Made by a program: the position numbers and the translations under genes
Source: Nocardioides nitrophenolicus
Lineage (GTDB): Bacteria > Actinomycetota > Actinomycetes > Propionibacteriales > Nocardioidaceae
Length of the DNA stretch: 64,000 bases
Direction: 5' to 3'
Assembly: GCF_016907515.1 (NCBI RefSeq)
Contig: NZ_JAFBBY010000001.1
Coordinates: 186,001-250,000, forward strand
The notes under the pieces: generated by a model
Database searches by the model: none
What the model saw: the letters and a program-made list of their open reading frames with translations, nothing else
Told to the model about the DNA's origin: nothing
In this document: in pieces, positions 8,645 through 17,410 of the stretch
Layout: every line of letters begins with the position of its first letter
How positions within the stretch are numbered: position 1 is the stretch's first letter

Positions 8645-8647
8645 GCT
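8642..8647 (+). promoter_or_regulatory. -10 element of the DUF4235 gene
   Basis: TAGGCT, 7 nt before the ATG at 8655. Its first three bases are the TAG stop codon of the DUF3093 gene. Confidence 0.55.
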
Positions 8648-8654
8648 CGCCTCC

Positions 8655-8945
8655 ATGGCAAAGGACAGCTCCAAGGTCTGGTCGACGTTCTCCCTCGTCG
8701 CGGCGCTCGGCGCCGCAGCGGTCGCCAAGAAGGGGCTGGACACCAGCTGGCGCGCGGCAACCGGCAAGAAGCCGCCGGTGAACCCGGCGGACCCCGACGT
8801 CGACGTCTGGGAGGCGGTCGCGTGGGCGGCGGTCAGCGGCACCTTCGTGGCGCTCGCCAAGATGCTCGCCCAGCGCCGGGCGGCCGGCTACTACCTCAAG
8901 TCGACCGGCCAGCTGCCGCCGGGACTGCGCAAGGGCGACGCCTGA
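8655..8945 (+). CDS. DUF4235 family small membrane protein
   Basis: 96 residues with two moderately hydrophobic helices (WSTFSLVAALGAAAVAKKGL and VAWAAVSGTFVALAKMLAQR) separated by KKPPVNPADPDVDVWEA, the typical DUF4235 pattern. Function unknown. As I recall, this gene is not found between the DUF3093 and DUF4193 genes in Mtb, so it is an addition to the conserved block. It starts 10 nt after DUF3093 and may have its own promoter. Confidence 0.82.
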   Translation: MAKDSSKVWSTFSLVAALGAAAVAKKGLDTSWRAATGKKPPVNPADPDVDVWEAVAWAAVSGTFVALAKMLAQRRAAGYYLKSTGQLPPGLRKGDA

Positions 8946-8978
8946 CCCGGGCCGGGCAACCCGGCTGAGGACATGACA

Positions 8979-9013
8979 GAGCGGCCGCGGCGGTCAGACC
9001 GCCACGGCCGCTC
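8979..9013. terminator. Bidirectional terminator hairpin
   Basis: GAGCGGCCGCGGCGGT (8979-8994) pairs with ACCGCCACGGCCGCTC (8998-9013): 16 bp, one C-A mismatch, loop CAG. It lies between the convergent ends of the DUF4235 and DUF4193 genes. There is no clear T-tract. Confidence 0.7.
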
Positions 9014-9022
9014 CGGTCGTTG

Positions 9023-9313
9023 TCAGATGCAGTCCTTGCAGATCATCTTCTTGGGATCCGCGAGCTGGCTGCGGTGGTGGACCAGGAAGCAGCTCATGCA
9101 GGTGAACTCGTCGTCCTGCTTGGGCTTGACCTCGACGGCGAGCTCCTCGTGGGACAGGTCGGCGCCGGGCAGCTCGAAGGACTCGGCTGCCTCGGTCTCG
9201 TCCTCGTCGACCTTGCCCGAGTTCTTGTCGTGGCGGCGCGCCTTGAGCTCTTCGATGCTCTCCTCGGACTGCTCGTCCTCGTTCTTGCGCGGTGCGTCGT
9301 AGTCAGTCGCCAT
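9023..9313 (-). CDS. DUF4193 family zinc-ribbon-like protein
   Basis: 96 residues, strongly acidic in the middle (KVDEDETEAAESFEL) and ending in a four-cysteine module, CMSC-N(16)-CKDC, separated by HHRSQL, which should bind one zinc. This is the actinobacterial DUF4193 family (Mtb Rv2699c). The ATG at 9313 gives the family N-terminus MATDYDAPR; the open frame upstream is not conserved. It may be a nucleic-acid or protein adaptor; no enzymatic motif is seen. Confidence 0.88.
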   Translation of the reverse strand: MATDYDAPRKNEDEQSEESIEELKARRHDKNSGKVDEDETEAAESFELPGADLSHEELAVEVKPKQDDEFTCMSCFLVHHRSQLADPKKMICKDCI

Positions 9314-9448
9314 GACTGGTTGATCTCTCCCCTCGGCTGGCCGCCACCCGCTGGATCGTGCGGGTGGGCGCGGCAGATTGTGCACCATCGGAGCCGGTTC
9401 GCGACACCCGGGTCGGTGCGAGTCCCCAGAACAGTCCTCGCGGCCGTC

Positions 9449-10240
9449 CTATTCCCGCAGGAACCCGGCGTCCCGGACCGCCTCCAGGAGCTCCTCGAAA
9501 CCGTGTTCCGGAGCACACACGACGGCCTCCTGGCCGCCGGCTCCGACGCAGACCACCAGGCGGGCGCCGGCGAGTCTCGCGAGCAGTCCGCCGGCGGCGT
9601 GGTCCCACAGGTGCACCCCCTCCTCGACGTACCCGTCGAGGGCGCCCTCGGCGACCCGGCACAGGTCGAGCGCGCACGAGCCGGTACGGCGGATGTCACG
9701 GATCCGCGGCAGCAGCCGGGCCGCCGCGGCGGCCTGGACCTCCCGCACCGGCCGGGTGTAGTTGAAGCCGGTCGCGACCAGCCGGTGCGCCAGGGGCGCG
9801 GGGCCGCGCACGGTGAGCGGTACGCCGTCGCGGGTGGCCGGGCCGCCGAGGTGACCGGCGTAGAGCACGTCCTTGGCGACGTCGAGCACCACGCCCGCGA
9901 CCACCTCGCCGTCGACCTCGGCGGCGATCGACACGGCGTACTCGGGGATGCCGTAGAGGAAGTTGACCGTGCCGTCGATCGGGTCGACCACCCAGCGCAC
10001 GCCGGAGCTGCCGACGATGTCGTCGCCCTCCTCGCCGAGGAAGCCGTCGTCGGGTCGCGCCGCGAGCACCAGGCGCCGGATCAGCTCCTCGCTGGCCCGG
10101 TCGGCCGCGGTGACCACGTCGATGTCGCTCGACTTGGTGGCGGCGACCGAGACGCCCGCGGCGGCGTGCTCGCGGACCAGGACGCCGGCCGCCCGGGCGA
10201 CCTCCTCGGCCAGCGCCCGGAGGGCGGCGGGCTCGGTCAC
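9449..10240 (-). CDS. suhB: Inositol monophosphatase family protein (SuhB-like)
   Basis: 263 residues. The Mg/Li-dependent phosphatase signature is complete: [19 protein letters not shown] (metal-binding DPIDGT) and WDHAAGGLL near the C-terminus. The family removes phosphate from inositol-1-phosphate and related sugar phosphates; in actinobacteria inositol feeds phosphatidylinositol and mycothiol. The GTG at 10240 overlaps the ferrochelatase stop by 4 bp, so the genes are co-translated. Mtb SuhB (Rv2701c) has the same position. The substrate is inferred, as the motif is shared by several sugar-phosphate phosphatases. Confidence 0.9.
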   Translation of the reverse strand: MTEPAALRALAEEVARAAGVLVREHAAAGVSVAATKSSDIDVVTAADRASEELIRRLVLAARPDDGFLGEEGDDIVGSSGVRWVVDPIDGTVNFLYGIPEYAVSIAAEVDGEVVAGVVLDVAKDVLYAGHLGGPATRDGVPLTVRGPAPLAHRLVATGFNYTRPVREVQAAAAARLLPRIRDIRRTGSCALDLCRVAEGALDGYVEEGVHLWDHAAGGLLARLAGARLVVCVGAGGQEAVVCAPEHGFEELLEAVRDAGFLRE

Positions 10241-11286
10241 CGGCCTCCCCCGCAGCAGCCCAGCGGGCAGTGGTCGCGGGGCACCGGCGTGAGCGCGCGC
10301 TCCCGGGCGGCGCGCCCCAGGACCAGGTCGCGGATCCCGGCCACGAACGCGGGGTGGGTGCCGGCCGACGCCGCGCGCCGGGCGGGCAGGCCGAGCCGCT
10401 CGGCAGTGGCCAGCGCCTCGGTGTCGAGGTCGTAGACGACCTCCATGTGGTCGGACACGAAGCCCACCGGGACCAGCACGACCGCCGCGGCGCCCTCGGC
10501 CGCCAGCTCCTCGAGCCGGTCGTTGACGTCGGGCTCGAGCCAGGGGATGTGGGGTGCGCCCGAGCGCGAGCAGTAGACCAGCTCGTGGGGCCGCTTCACG
10601 CCGGTGGCCTCCGCGACCCGCGCGGCGACGGCCGCGGCGACCTCGAGATGCTGGGCGACATAGGCGCCTCCGTCGGGACCGCTGGACTGGCTCATCGAGA
10701 TCGGGATCGAGTGGGTGACGAAGACCAGCCGGGCGTGCTCGCGGACCTCCGCGGGCAGCCCGGCGAGCGCGTCGAGCACGCCGTCGGCGTTGGCGGCGAC
10801 GAAGCCGGGGTGGTCGTAGAAGGCGCCGATCTTGTCGATGCGCGGCGCGACCAGGTCCTCGGGCACGGCGGCGAGCGCGTCGGCGAGGTTGTCGCGGTAC
10901 TGGCGGCAGCTCGACCACGACGAGTACGCCGACGTGGCCAGGCACAGCACCCGGCGCACGCCGTCGCGGGCCATCCGCTCCACGGTGTCGGCGAGATAGG
11001 GCTCCCAGTTGCGGTTGCCCCAGTAGACCGGCAGGTCGAGCCCGTGGGCGGCGAGGTCCGCCTCGATCGCGGCGATCAGCGCCTTGTTCTGGTCGTTGAT
11101 CGGCGAGCGGCCGCCGAAGAGGAAGTAGTGCTCGCCCACCGCCTCGAGCCGCTCCCGCGGGATGCCGCGTCCGCGGGTGACGTTCTCCAGGAAGGGGACG
11201 ACGTCCTCGGGGCGCTCGGGTCCGCCGAAGGACAGCAGCAGCAGGGCGTCGTAGGGCTCGGTCGGCTGGGGGTCCGGATTGGGCAC
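10237..11286 (-). CDS. hemH: Ferrochelatase (coproporphyrin type)
   Basis: 349 residues. It inserts Fe2+ into coproporphyrin III (the actinobacterial route) or protoporphyrin IX. Motifs: [18 protein letters not shown] at the start, catalytic His in [10 protein letters not shown], and VYCSRSG / [10 protein letters not shown] with the conserved acidic residues. A Cys-rich tail, CPLGCC (Cys340, 344, 345), could ligate a [2Fe-2S] cluster as described for mycobacterial ferrochelatase. The GTG at 11286 is 6 nt after TACGAT. Upstream partner of the inositol monophosphatase gene. Confidence 0.94.
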   Translation of the reverse strand: MPNPDPQPTEPYDALLLLSFGGPERPEDVVPFLENVTRGRGIPRERLEAVGEHYFLFGGRSPINDQNKALIAAIEADLAAHGLDLPVYWGNRNWEPYLADTVERMARDGVRRVLCLATSAYSSWSSCRQYRDNLADALAAVPEDLVAPRIDKIGAFYDHPGFVAANADGVLDALAGLPAEVREHARLVFVTHSIPISMSQSSGPDGGAYVAQHLEVAAAVAARVAEATGVKRPHELVYCSRSGAPHIPWLEPDVNDRLEELAAEGAAAVVLVPVGFVSDHMEVVYDLDTEALATAERLGLPARRAASAGTHPAFVAGIRDLVLGRAARERALTPVPRDHCPLGCCGGGR

Positions 11287-11292
11287 GCGACC

Positions 11293-11298
11293 ATCGTA
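11293..11298 (-). promoter_or_regulatory. -10 element of hemH
   Basis: TACGAT on the minus strand, 6 nt before the GTG at 11286. Confidence 0.55.
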
Positions 11299-11318
11299 GG
11301 GAGGACGATGAGCCCGCA

Positions 11319-12548
11319 ATGTTGCAGACCTATCGCCAGATCTTCACGCCGGCCACCGCGCGCTTCAGCCTGACCGGGCTGGTCGCCCGCCTGCCCATCT
11401 CCATGGTCGGCCTCGGCATCGTCCTGCTGGCCGAGCACGAGACCGGTTCCTACGGCTTCGCGGGCTCGGTCTCCGCGACCGCCGTGATCGCCAACGCGGT
11501 GTTCGCGATCCCCCAGGGCCGGCTCATCGACCGGCTCGGTCAGGGCCGGGTGCTGCCGGTCGTGATCACCCTGTGGGGCATCGGCTTGGCGCTGGCCATG
11601 GGCTCGCTGTCGTGGGACTGGCCGACCTGGTCGACGTACGCCTTCGCGGTGCTCGCCGGCGCCGCGCTGCCCTCGGTCGGCACCTGCGTGCGCGCCCGGT
11701 GGTCCCACACCCTCGCCGACCGGCCCGCGCTGCTGCACACCGCGTTCTCGTTCGAGGCCGTCGGCGACGAGGCGGTCTTCATCGCCGGACCGGTCGCGGT
11801 CACCCTGCTGGCGACCTCGGTGCACCCGGCGGCCGGGCTGGGCACGGCGCTGGTCGTCGGCCTGGTCGGGACCTGGGCGTTCGCGGTCCAGCGCGCGACC
11901 GAGCCGCCCGTCCACCCGCGCACCGACCGGCACGCCGTCCGGCCGCCGATGCCCTGGGGCGCGATCGCGCCGCTCACCCTGGTCGGCGCCGCGCTCGGCG
12001 TCGTCTTCGGCGCGGCCGAGGTCGTCACCGTCGCGTTCGCCGACGAGCAGGGCCACCAGTCCCTGGCCGGCGTCTATCTCGCCGTCTGGGCGCTCGGCAG
12101 CCTGCTCGCCGGCGTGGTCTCCGGCGCGATCACCTGGCGGCGCGGGCCGCTGGCCCGGCTGCGCATCGGCGCGGTCGGCATGGTGGTCGCCACCGTGCCG
12201 CTCGCCTTCGTCCCGAACCTGGTCGTGATGGCGCCGGTGCTGCTGCTCAGCGGCCTGGCCATCTCCCCCACCCTGATCGCCGCGATGTCGCTGGCCGAGC
12301 AGGTGCTGCCGACCGCCCGGCTGACCGAGGGGATGGCCTTCATCCAGACCGGCCTGGCCGTCGGGCTCGCCCCCGGCGCCGCCGTCGCCGGGGTGGTCAT
12401 CGACGACGCGGGCGCCTCGCCGGCGTACCTGGTGTGCCTGGTGGGCGGCGTCCTGGTCCTCGTCGGCGCGCTGCTCATCCGGGTGGCGCCGCGGCCGGAT
12501 AGCGTGCCTCCCCATGAGCACAACCCCCACCGCGCCGAGCTGGCGTAA
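11319..12548 (+). CDS. MFS transporter
   Basis: 409 residues with 12 predicted helices and the loop between helices 2 and 3 reading [15 protein letters not shown], the MFS motif-A region. It resembles sugar-efflux or drug-efflux MFS proteins of actinobacteria beginning [10 protein letters not shown] central cytoplasmic loop ([15 protein letters not shown]) divides two six-helix halves. The ATG at 11319 has GGAGG 14 nt upstream, a long spacing. The last 35 bp overlap the start of the next gene. Substrate unknown. Confidence 0.88.
   Translation: MLQTYRQIFTPATARFSLTGLVARLPISMVGLGIVLLAEHETGSYGFAGSVSATAVIANAVFAIPQGRLIDRLGQGRVLPVVITLWGIGLALAMGSLSWDWPTWSTYAFAVLAGAALPSVGTCVRARWSHTLADRPALLHTAFSFEAVGDEAVFIAGPVAVTLLATSVHPAAGLGTALVVGLVGTWAFAVQRATEPPVHPRTDRHAVRPPMPWGAIAPLTLVGAALGVVFGAAEVVTVAFADEQGHQSLAGVYLAVWALGSLLAGVVSGAITWRRGPLARLRIGAVGMVVATVPLAFVPNLVVMAPVLLLSGLAISPTLIAAMSLAEQVLPTARLTEGMAFIQTGLAVGLAPGAAVAGVVIDDAGASPAYLVCLVGGVLVLVGALLIRVAPRPDSVPPHEHNPHRAELA
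12500..12505 (+). promoter_or_regulatory. -10 element of the sugar-lactone oxidase gene
   Basis: TAGCGT, 8 nt before the ATG at 12514 and inside the end of the MFS coding region. Confidence 0.5.
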
Positions 12549-13836
12549 CTGGTCCGGCCTCGAGTCGGCCAGCGGCCTCGAGGTGGTCCAGCCGGCCGAC
12601 GCCGCCGAGGTCGCCGAGGTCGTCCGCCGGGCCCGCGCCGCCGGGCGCACGGTCAAGAGCGCGGGCACCGGGCACAGCTTCACCGGCATCGCGACCCCGC
12701 GCCACGTGCACCTGCGTCCCGAGCGGATGCGCGGCATCGTCGCGGTGGACCGCGACGCGATGACGGTGACGGCGCTGGCCGGCACCCAGCTCAAGGTGTT
12801 CAACGCCGAGCTGGCCCGGCTGGGGCTGAGCCTGCACAACATGGGCGACATCGCCGAGCAGACCCTCGCCGGGGCCGTGTCCACCGGCACCCACGGCACC
12901 GGCGGCCGGGCCGCCGGCCTGGCCGCCCAGGTCGTCGGCCTGGAGCTGGTCACCGGGACCGGCGAGGTGCTGCGGGCCTCGGCCACCGAGAACCCCGACG
13001 TCCTCGACCTGGCCCGGGTCGGCCTCGGCGCGCTCGGGGTGCTGACCACGCTCACCTTCGCCGTCGAGCCGCTGTTCCTGCTGCGGGCCGAGGAGCGGCC
13101 GATGTCGTGGGACGACGCGCTGGCCGCCTTCGACGACCTGACCGCGGCCCACGACCACGTCGACATGTACTGGTTCCCCCACTCCGACCGGATGCTCACC
13201 AAGCGCAACACCCGGCTGGGCACCGACCTCGACGCCGCCGAGCCGCTCCCCCGCTGGCGGGCCTGGCTCGACGACGAGCTGCTCTCCAACCAGGTCTTCG
13301 GCGCCCAGACCGCGGCGCTCAACCTGGCCCCGCGGGCGATCCCGGCCGCCAACCGGTTCGCGTCGCGGCTGCTCGGGCCGCGCACCTACACCGACCTCGC
13401 GCACCGCGTGTTCACCACCGAGCGCAAGGTCGTCTTCCGCGAGATGGAGTACGCCGTCCCCCGCGCCGCGGGCCTCGACGTGCTGCGGGAGTGCCGAGCG
13501 GCGTTCGAGCGCTCCGGGCTGACCGTCTCCTTCCCGGTCGAGATCCGGGTGGCGCCGGCCGACGACGTGCCGCTGTCGACGTCGTACGAGCGCGACTCGT
13601 TCTACCTCGCCTTCCACACCCACCGCCTGGCCGACCATCGCGCGTACTTCGCGGTGCTGGAGCCGATCCTGCGCGCCCACGCCGGCCGGCCGCACTGGGG
13701 CAAGCTGCACACCCTGGACGCCGCGGACCTCGCGGGCCTCTACCCGCGCCTGCCCGACGTGCTCGCCCTGCGCGAGCGGCTCGACCCGGACCGGGTCTTC
13801 ACCAACGCCTACCTCGACCGGGTGCTCGGTGGCTGA
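12514..13836 (+). CDS. D-arabinono-1,4-lactone oxidase family FAD oxidoreductase
   Basis: 440 residues. N-terminal PCMH-type FAD domain (residues about 15-180) with RTVKSAGTGHSFTG and AGAVSTGTHGTGG; C-terminal ALO domain with PVEIRVAPADD and the closing HWGKLHTLDAADLAGLYPRL, the HWxK signature of aldonolactone oxidases. The family oxidises L-gulono-, D-arabinono- or related lactones or alditols using O2 or another acceptor. It overlaps the MFS gene by 35 bp and the YchJ gene by 8 bp. The physiological substrate is not clear. Confidence 0.9.
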   Translation: MSTTPTAPSWRNWSGLESASGLEVVQPADAAEVAEVVRRARAAGRTVKSAGTGHSFTGIATPRHVHLRPERMRGIVAVDRDAMTVTALAGTQLKVFNAELARLGLSLHNMGDIAEQTLAGAVSTGTHGTGGRAAGLAAQVVGLELVTGTGEVLRASATENPDVLDLARVGLGALGVLTTLTFAVEPLFLLRAEERPMSWDDALAAFDDLTAAHDHVDMYWFPHSDRMLTKRNTRLGTDLDAAEPLPRWRAWLDDELLSNQVFGAQTAALNLAPRAIPAANRFASRLLGPRTYTDLAHRVFTTERKVVFREMEYAVPRAAGLDVLRECRAAFERSGLTVSFPVEIRVAPADDVPLSTSYERDSFYLAFHTHRLADHRAYFAVLEPILRAHAGRPHWGKLHTLDAADLAGLYPRLPDVLALRERLDPDRVFTNAYLDRVLGG

Positions 13837-14233
13837 CGCCGCCGGGCGGCCGGCGTGCCCGTGCGACTCCGGGCGGACCTACGACGAGTGCTGCCGCCCC
13901 TACCACCGCGACCCGGGCACGGCGCCCACCGCCGAGGCGCTGATGCGCTCGCGGTACTCCGCGTTCGTGAAGGGGCTGGTGTCCTACCTGCTGCACACCT
14001 GGCATCCCGCGACCCGGCCGCCGGCACTGCAGCTCGACGACCTCGTCACCTGGACCGGCCTGGAGGTGCTGGCGGCCCAGGACGGCGGGCCCGCCGACAA
14101 GCGCGGCATGGTCGAGTTCGTCGCGCAGTTCACCCGCGACGGCCGGCCGGGCTCGCTGCACGAGATCAGCCGCTTCCGCCGGCAGGGCGACACCTGGCTC
14201 TACGTCCGCGGCCGGGCCCGCTGGAGGGCGTAG
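13829..14233 (+). CDS. YchJ family protein (UPF0225) with SEC-C motif
   Basis: 134 residues. The N-terminus carries CPCDSGRTYDECC followed by HRD, the SEC-C zinc motif, then an NTF2-like domain with LMRSRYSAFVKG, TGLEVLAAQ and the end HEISRFRRQGDTWLYVRG. YchJ proteins are widespread and uncharacterised; a role in protein handling has been suggested because SecA ends in the same motif. GTG start within the 3' end of the oxidase gene. The TAG stop is followed directly by possible promoter elements for sepH. Confidence 0.93.
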   Translation: MADAAGRPACPCDSGRTYDECCRPYHRDPGTAPTAEALMRSRYSAFVKGLVSYLLHTWHPATRPPALQLDDLVTWTGLEVLAAQDGGPADKRGMVEFVAQFTRDGRPGSLHEISRFRRQGDTWLYVRGRARWRA

Positions 14234-14249
14234 GCTCGACCGATAACCT
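14231..14249 (+). promoter_or_regulatory. Candidate -10 elements for sepH
   Basis: TAGGCT (14231-14236, whose TAG is the YchJ stop) and TAACCT (14244-14249) lie upstream of the sepH start at 14308. Either would give a leader of about 50-65 nt containing CAG-rich repeats and a GAGGG ribosome site. Confidence 0.4.
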
Positions 14250-14307
14250 TCAGCGAGCAGACCAGCAGCACCAGCAGCACCGACAGCACCGACGACCCGA
14301 GGGCAGC

Positions 14308-15300
14308 ATGACCGACACGGCGGACCAGGGCGGCACGCACCGCCCCGTGCGCCTGACCCTCGCCGCTGGTCAGTCCGCCGGGCCCGACCGGCGGCGGCTG
14401 CTGCTGGTGGACGACCAGGGCGGCGAGTTCACCCTCGACATCACGCCCGACCTGCGCGCAGCCGTGCGCGGCGACTCACCGCGTCGATTGGAGACACCGA
14501 TGAGCAGCAGCATCCGGCCCCGCGAGATCCAGACCCGGATCCGGTCCGGCGAGTCCGCGGAGGCGGTGGCCGAGGCCGCCGGGACCTCCGTCGAGGCGAT
14601 CATGCCCTACGTCGCCCCCGTGCTCGCCGAGCGCGAGCACGTCGCCGAGCGGGCCCAGAAGGCCTCGGTGCGGCGCACCCCCGGCGAGGGCCAGTCCGGT
14701 CCGGCCGCCAGCCGGGTGCTCGGCGACGCGGTCGCCGCCCACCTGCGCGGGCGCGGCGGCGACCCCGAGTCGGTGGCCTGGGACGCCTACCGGCGCGACA
14801 CCGGTCGCTGGGTGCTCACCGGCACCTTCGAGACCGCCGAGCGCGGCGGCGTCGCGCGGTTCACCTACGACGCCCCCGGCAACTACGTGCTCACCGACAA
14901 CGACGACGCGCGCTGGCTGATCGGGGAGGTCCTGGCGCCCGCCGCCGCGCCGGCCCGCGACGACCTCCAGCAGGCCCGCGAGCGCCGGCTCGCCGCCGTA
15001 CCCGAGGAGCTGCCGCTGGGCGGCGAGGCGCTGCCCCTCGGCTCGGTCGACGACACGCTGCCGCTCGGCGACTCCGTCGACCAGGCACTGGACCTGGTCT
15101 CCGGCGAGGCGGCCGAGCCGCTCGCCGACGAGCCGATCCGCGCGACGACTCCCGAGCCGACCGAGCCCGCGGCGCCGGCGGCCGAGGGCGCCGAGAGCGA
15201 GACGGAGCGGGCCAAGCACCGCCGTCCGGTGCAGAAGAAGCGAGGCCGCGCGTCGGTGCCGAGCTGGGACGAGATCATGTTCGGTGGCGGCGACCAGTAG
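14308..15300 (+). CDS. sepH: Septation protein SepH
   Basis: 330 residues. SepH binds FtsZ and promotes its assembly and bundling at division septa in actinobacteria. The N-terminal DUF3071 domain is clear: LLLVDDQGGEFTLDI, LRAAVRGD, then the helix-turn-helix IRPREIQTRIRSGESAEAVA and APVLAEREHVAERAQ. A long acidic, Pro/Glu-rich linker (about residues 205-305) leads to the conserved basic-then-SWDEIMFG C-terminus. The ATG at 14308 has GAGGG 5 nt upstream. Confidence 0.93.
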   Translation: MTDTADQGGTHRPVRLTLAAGQSAGPDRRRLLLVDDQGGEFTLDITPDLRAAVRGDSPRRLETPMSSSIRPREIQTRIRSGESAEAVAEAAGTSVEAIMPYVAPVLAEREHVAERAQKASVRRTPGEGQSGPAASRVLGDAVAAHLRGRGGDPESVAWDAYRRDTGRWVLTGTFETAERGGVARFTYDAPGNYVLTDNDDARWLIGEVLAPAAAPARDDLQQARERRLAAVPEELPLGGEALPLGSVDDTLPLGDSVDQALDLVSGEAAEPLADEPIRATTPEPTEPAAPAAEGAESETERAKHRRPVQKKRGRASVPSWDEIMFGGGDQ

Positions 15301-15351
15301 CAGGCGGAACCGCCAAGTGACCGGCCGGTAACGGAGCCGGGCAAAAGCGCG

Positions 15352-15357
15352 TAGCGT
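15352..15357 (+). promoter_or_regulatory. -10 element of the two-domain SDR gene
   Basis: TAGCGT, 6 nt before the ATG at 15364. Confidence 0.6.
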
Positions 15358-15363
15358 GCGCGC

Positions 15364-17409
15364 ATGGCCTACTTCGTGACCGGCGCCACAGGGTTCATCG
15401 GGCGCCACCTCATCGCCGAGCTCGTCGACCACCGGGACGGCCCGGTCTTCGTCCTCGTCCGCGCGTCGTCGCTGCCCCGCATGGAGGCCCTGGTCCGGCA
15501 GTGGGGCTCCGAGCGGGTGCAGCCCGTCGTCGGCGACCTGACCCAGCCCGGTCTCGGCGTCGACCCCGCCTGGGTCGCCGAGCACGCCGGCTCGATCGAC
15601 CACTTCTTCCACCTCGCCGCGATCTACGACATCACCGCCGACGACGCCACCAACGACGCGATGAACATCGACGGCACCCGCAACGCGCTGGCCCTGGCCG
15701 AGTCGCTGCGGGCCGGCGTCTTCCACCAGGTGTCCTCCGTCGCCGCGGCCGGCGACTACCACGGCCGCTTCGACGAGACCATGTTCGAGGAGGGCCAGCC
15801 GCTGCCCTCGCCGTACCACCGCACGAAGTACGAGTCGGAGAAGATCGTCCGCGACGAGGCCACCATCCCGTGGCGGGTCTACCGCCCCGCGATCGTCGTG
15901 GGTCACTCCGAGACCGGCGCGATGGACAAGATCGACGGGCCCTACTACTTCTTCCCGCTGATCAAGCGGCTGCGCGACTCGCTGCCCGCGTGGCTGCCGC
16001 TGGTCGGGCTCGACCTCGGCGACACCAACCTGGTCCCGGTCGACTACGTCGCCAAGGCGATGGACCATCTCGCCCACCTGCCCGAGCGCGACGGCGAGGC
16101 CTTCCACCTGGTCAACCCCGAGCCGCAGCCGGTGATCGAGATGATCAACGCCTTCTGCTCGGCCGCGGGCGCGCCGCGCTTCGCCACCCCCGTCGACCGC
16201 TCGGTCACCACGGCCGGCCCGCTGGGCCTGATCCCGCGCGCACTGCGCCCGATCAACCTGATGAACGCCGTGGTCCGCTCCGCCCCCGCCCAACTGGTCC
16301 TCGACCAGACCATCGGCCGGCTCGGCGTCCCCGCCGAGGTGCTCGCCCACACCTCCTTCCCGTCGGTCTTCGACGCGCGGATCACCGAGAAGGCGCTCGC
16401 CGGCTCCGGCATCAGCGTGCCGCCGCTGGAGACCTACGTCCGGGCGCTGTGGGGCTACTGGGAGGAGCACCTCGACGACGCCACCGGGCGCGACCCGAAG
16501 GCCGTGGCCGCGCTCAAGGACAAGTACGTCGTCATCACCGGCGCCTCGTCCGGCATCGGCCAGGTCGTGGCGCTCAAGGTCGCCCAGGCCGGTGGCGTCC
16601 CGGTCCTGGTCGCGCGCGGCAAGGAGAAGCTCGAGGCCACCCGCGACCTCATCGAGCTGCGCGGCGGCCGGGCCGAGGTGTTCCCCTGCGACCTGTCCGA
16701 CCTCGAGGCCATCGACCGGCTGTGCGAGCAGCTCACGACCGAGCTGCCCAGCGTCGACTACGTCATCAACAACGCCGGCCGCTCGATCCGCCGCTCCCTG
16801 AAGCTGTCCCAGGACCGCTTCCACGACTTCGAGCGCACCATGCAGCTCAACTACTTCGGCGCGATCCGGCTGGTCATGGGCCTGATGCCCCAGCTCCACG
16901 ACCAGCGCTCGGGCCACATCGTCAACATCTCCTCGATCGGCGTGCAGACCAACCCGCCCCGCTTCTCGGCGTACGTCGCCTCCAAGGCGGCGCTCGACGC
17001 CTGGAGCAATGTCGTCTCCTCCGAGGTCGTCGGGCACGGCATCACCTTCACCAACGTGCACATGCCGCTGGTGCGGACGCCGATGATCGCCCCGACCAAG
17101 ATCTACGACAAGTTCCCCACCATCTCACCGGCCCAGGCCGCGGACGTGGTGGTCAAGGCGATGGTCGACAAGCCCCACGAGATCAACACCGCCCTCGGCA
17201 CCGCCGGCGAGCTGGCCCACACCATCGCGCCGCGCACCGCCTTCCGGGTCCTCAACCTCGCCTACCAGGTGTTCCCGGACTCCGCCGCCGCGAAGGGCCA
17301 GAAGCCCGCGTCGCAGGCGGCCGCCGCGGCCGAGGAGGCGCCCGCCTCCAACCGCCGCGAGACCGAGCAGATGCTGATGGCGCAGCTGTTCCGGGGCGTG
17401 CACTGGTAG
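15364..17409 (+). CDS. Two-domain SDR protein: extended SDR (acyl/carboxylate-reductase-like) fused to classical SDR
   Basis: 681 residues. Residues 1 to about 360 form an extended SDR: VTGATGFIGRHLI, the active-site HRTKYESEK, and a C-terminal substrate lid, similar to fatty-acyl-CoA or thioester reductase domains. Residues from about 380 form a classical SDR: VVITGASSGIGQ, NNAGRS, IVNISSIGVQT and YVASKAALDAW. Such fusions include Mtb AcrA1 (Rv3391) and would reduce an acyl-CoA to an aldehyde and further. It is monocistronic and converges on the sulfurtransferase gene with one base between the stop codons. Acyl substrate and direction are inference. Confidence 0.85.
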   Translation: MAYFVTGATGFIGRHLIAELVDHRDGPVFVLVRASSLPRMEALVRQWGSERVQPVVGDLTQPGLGVDPAWVAEHAGSIDHFFHLAAIYDITADDATNDAMNIDGTRNALALAESLRAGVFHQVSSVAAAGDYHGRFDETMFEEGQPLPSPYHRTKYESEKIVRDEATIPWRVYRPAIVVGHSETGAMDKIDGPYYFFPLIKRLRDSLPAWLPLVGLDLGDTNLVPVDYVAKAMDHLAHLPERDGEAFHLVNPEPQPVIEMINAFCSAAGAPRFATPVDRSVTTAGPLGLIPRALRPINLMNAVVRSAPAQLVLDQTIGRLGVPAEVLAHTSFPSVFDARITEKALAGSGISVPPLETYVRALWGYWEEHLDDATGRDPKAVAALKDKYVVITGASSGIGQVVALKVAQAGGVPVLVARGKEKLEATRDLIELRGGRAEVFPCDLSDLEAIDRLCEQLTTELPSVDYVINNAGRSIRRSLKLSQDRFHDFERTMQLNYFGAIRLVMGLMPQLHDQRSGHIVNISSIGVQTNPPRFSAYVASKAALDAWSNVVSSEVVGHGITFTNVHMPLVRTPMIAPTKIYDKFPTISPAQAADVVVKAMVDKPHEINTALGTAGELAHTIAPRTAFRVLNLAYQVFPDSAAAKGQKPASQAAAAAEEAPASNRRETEQMLMAQLFRGVHW

Positions 17410-17410
17410 G

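Noticed and set aside
14258..14300. CAG/GAC triplet repeats before sepH as a regulatory microsatellite
   Set aside because: Imperfect and short; ordinary for a GC-rich leader.
14476..17061. 861-residue open frame on the minus strand
   Set aside because: Shadow of sepH and the SDR gene, whose domains are unmistakable.
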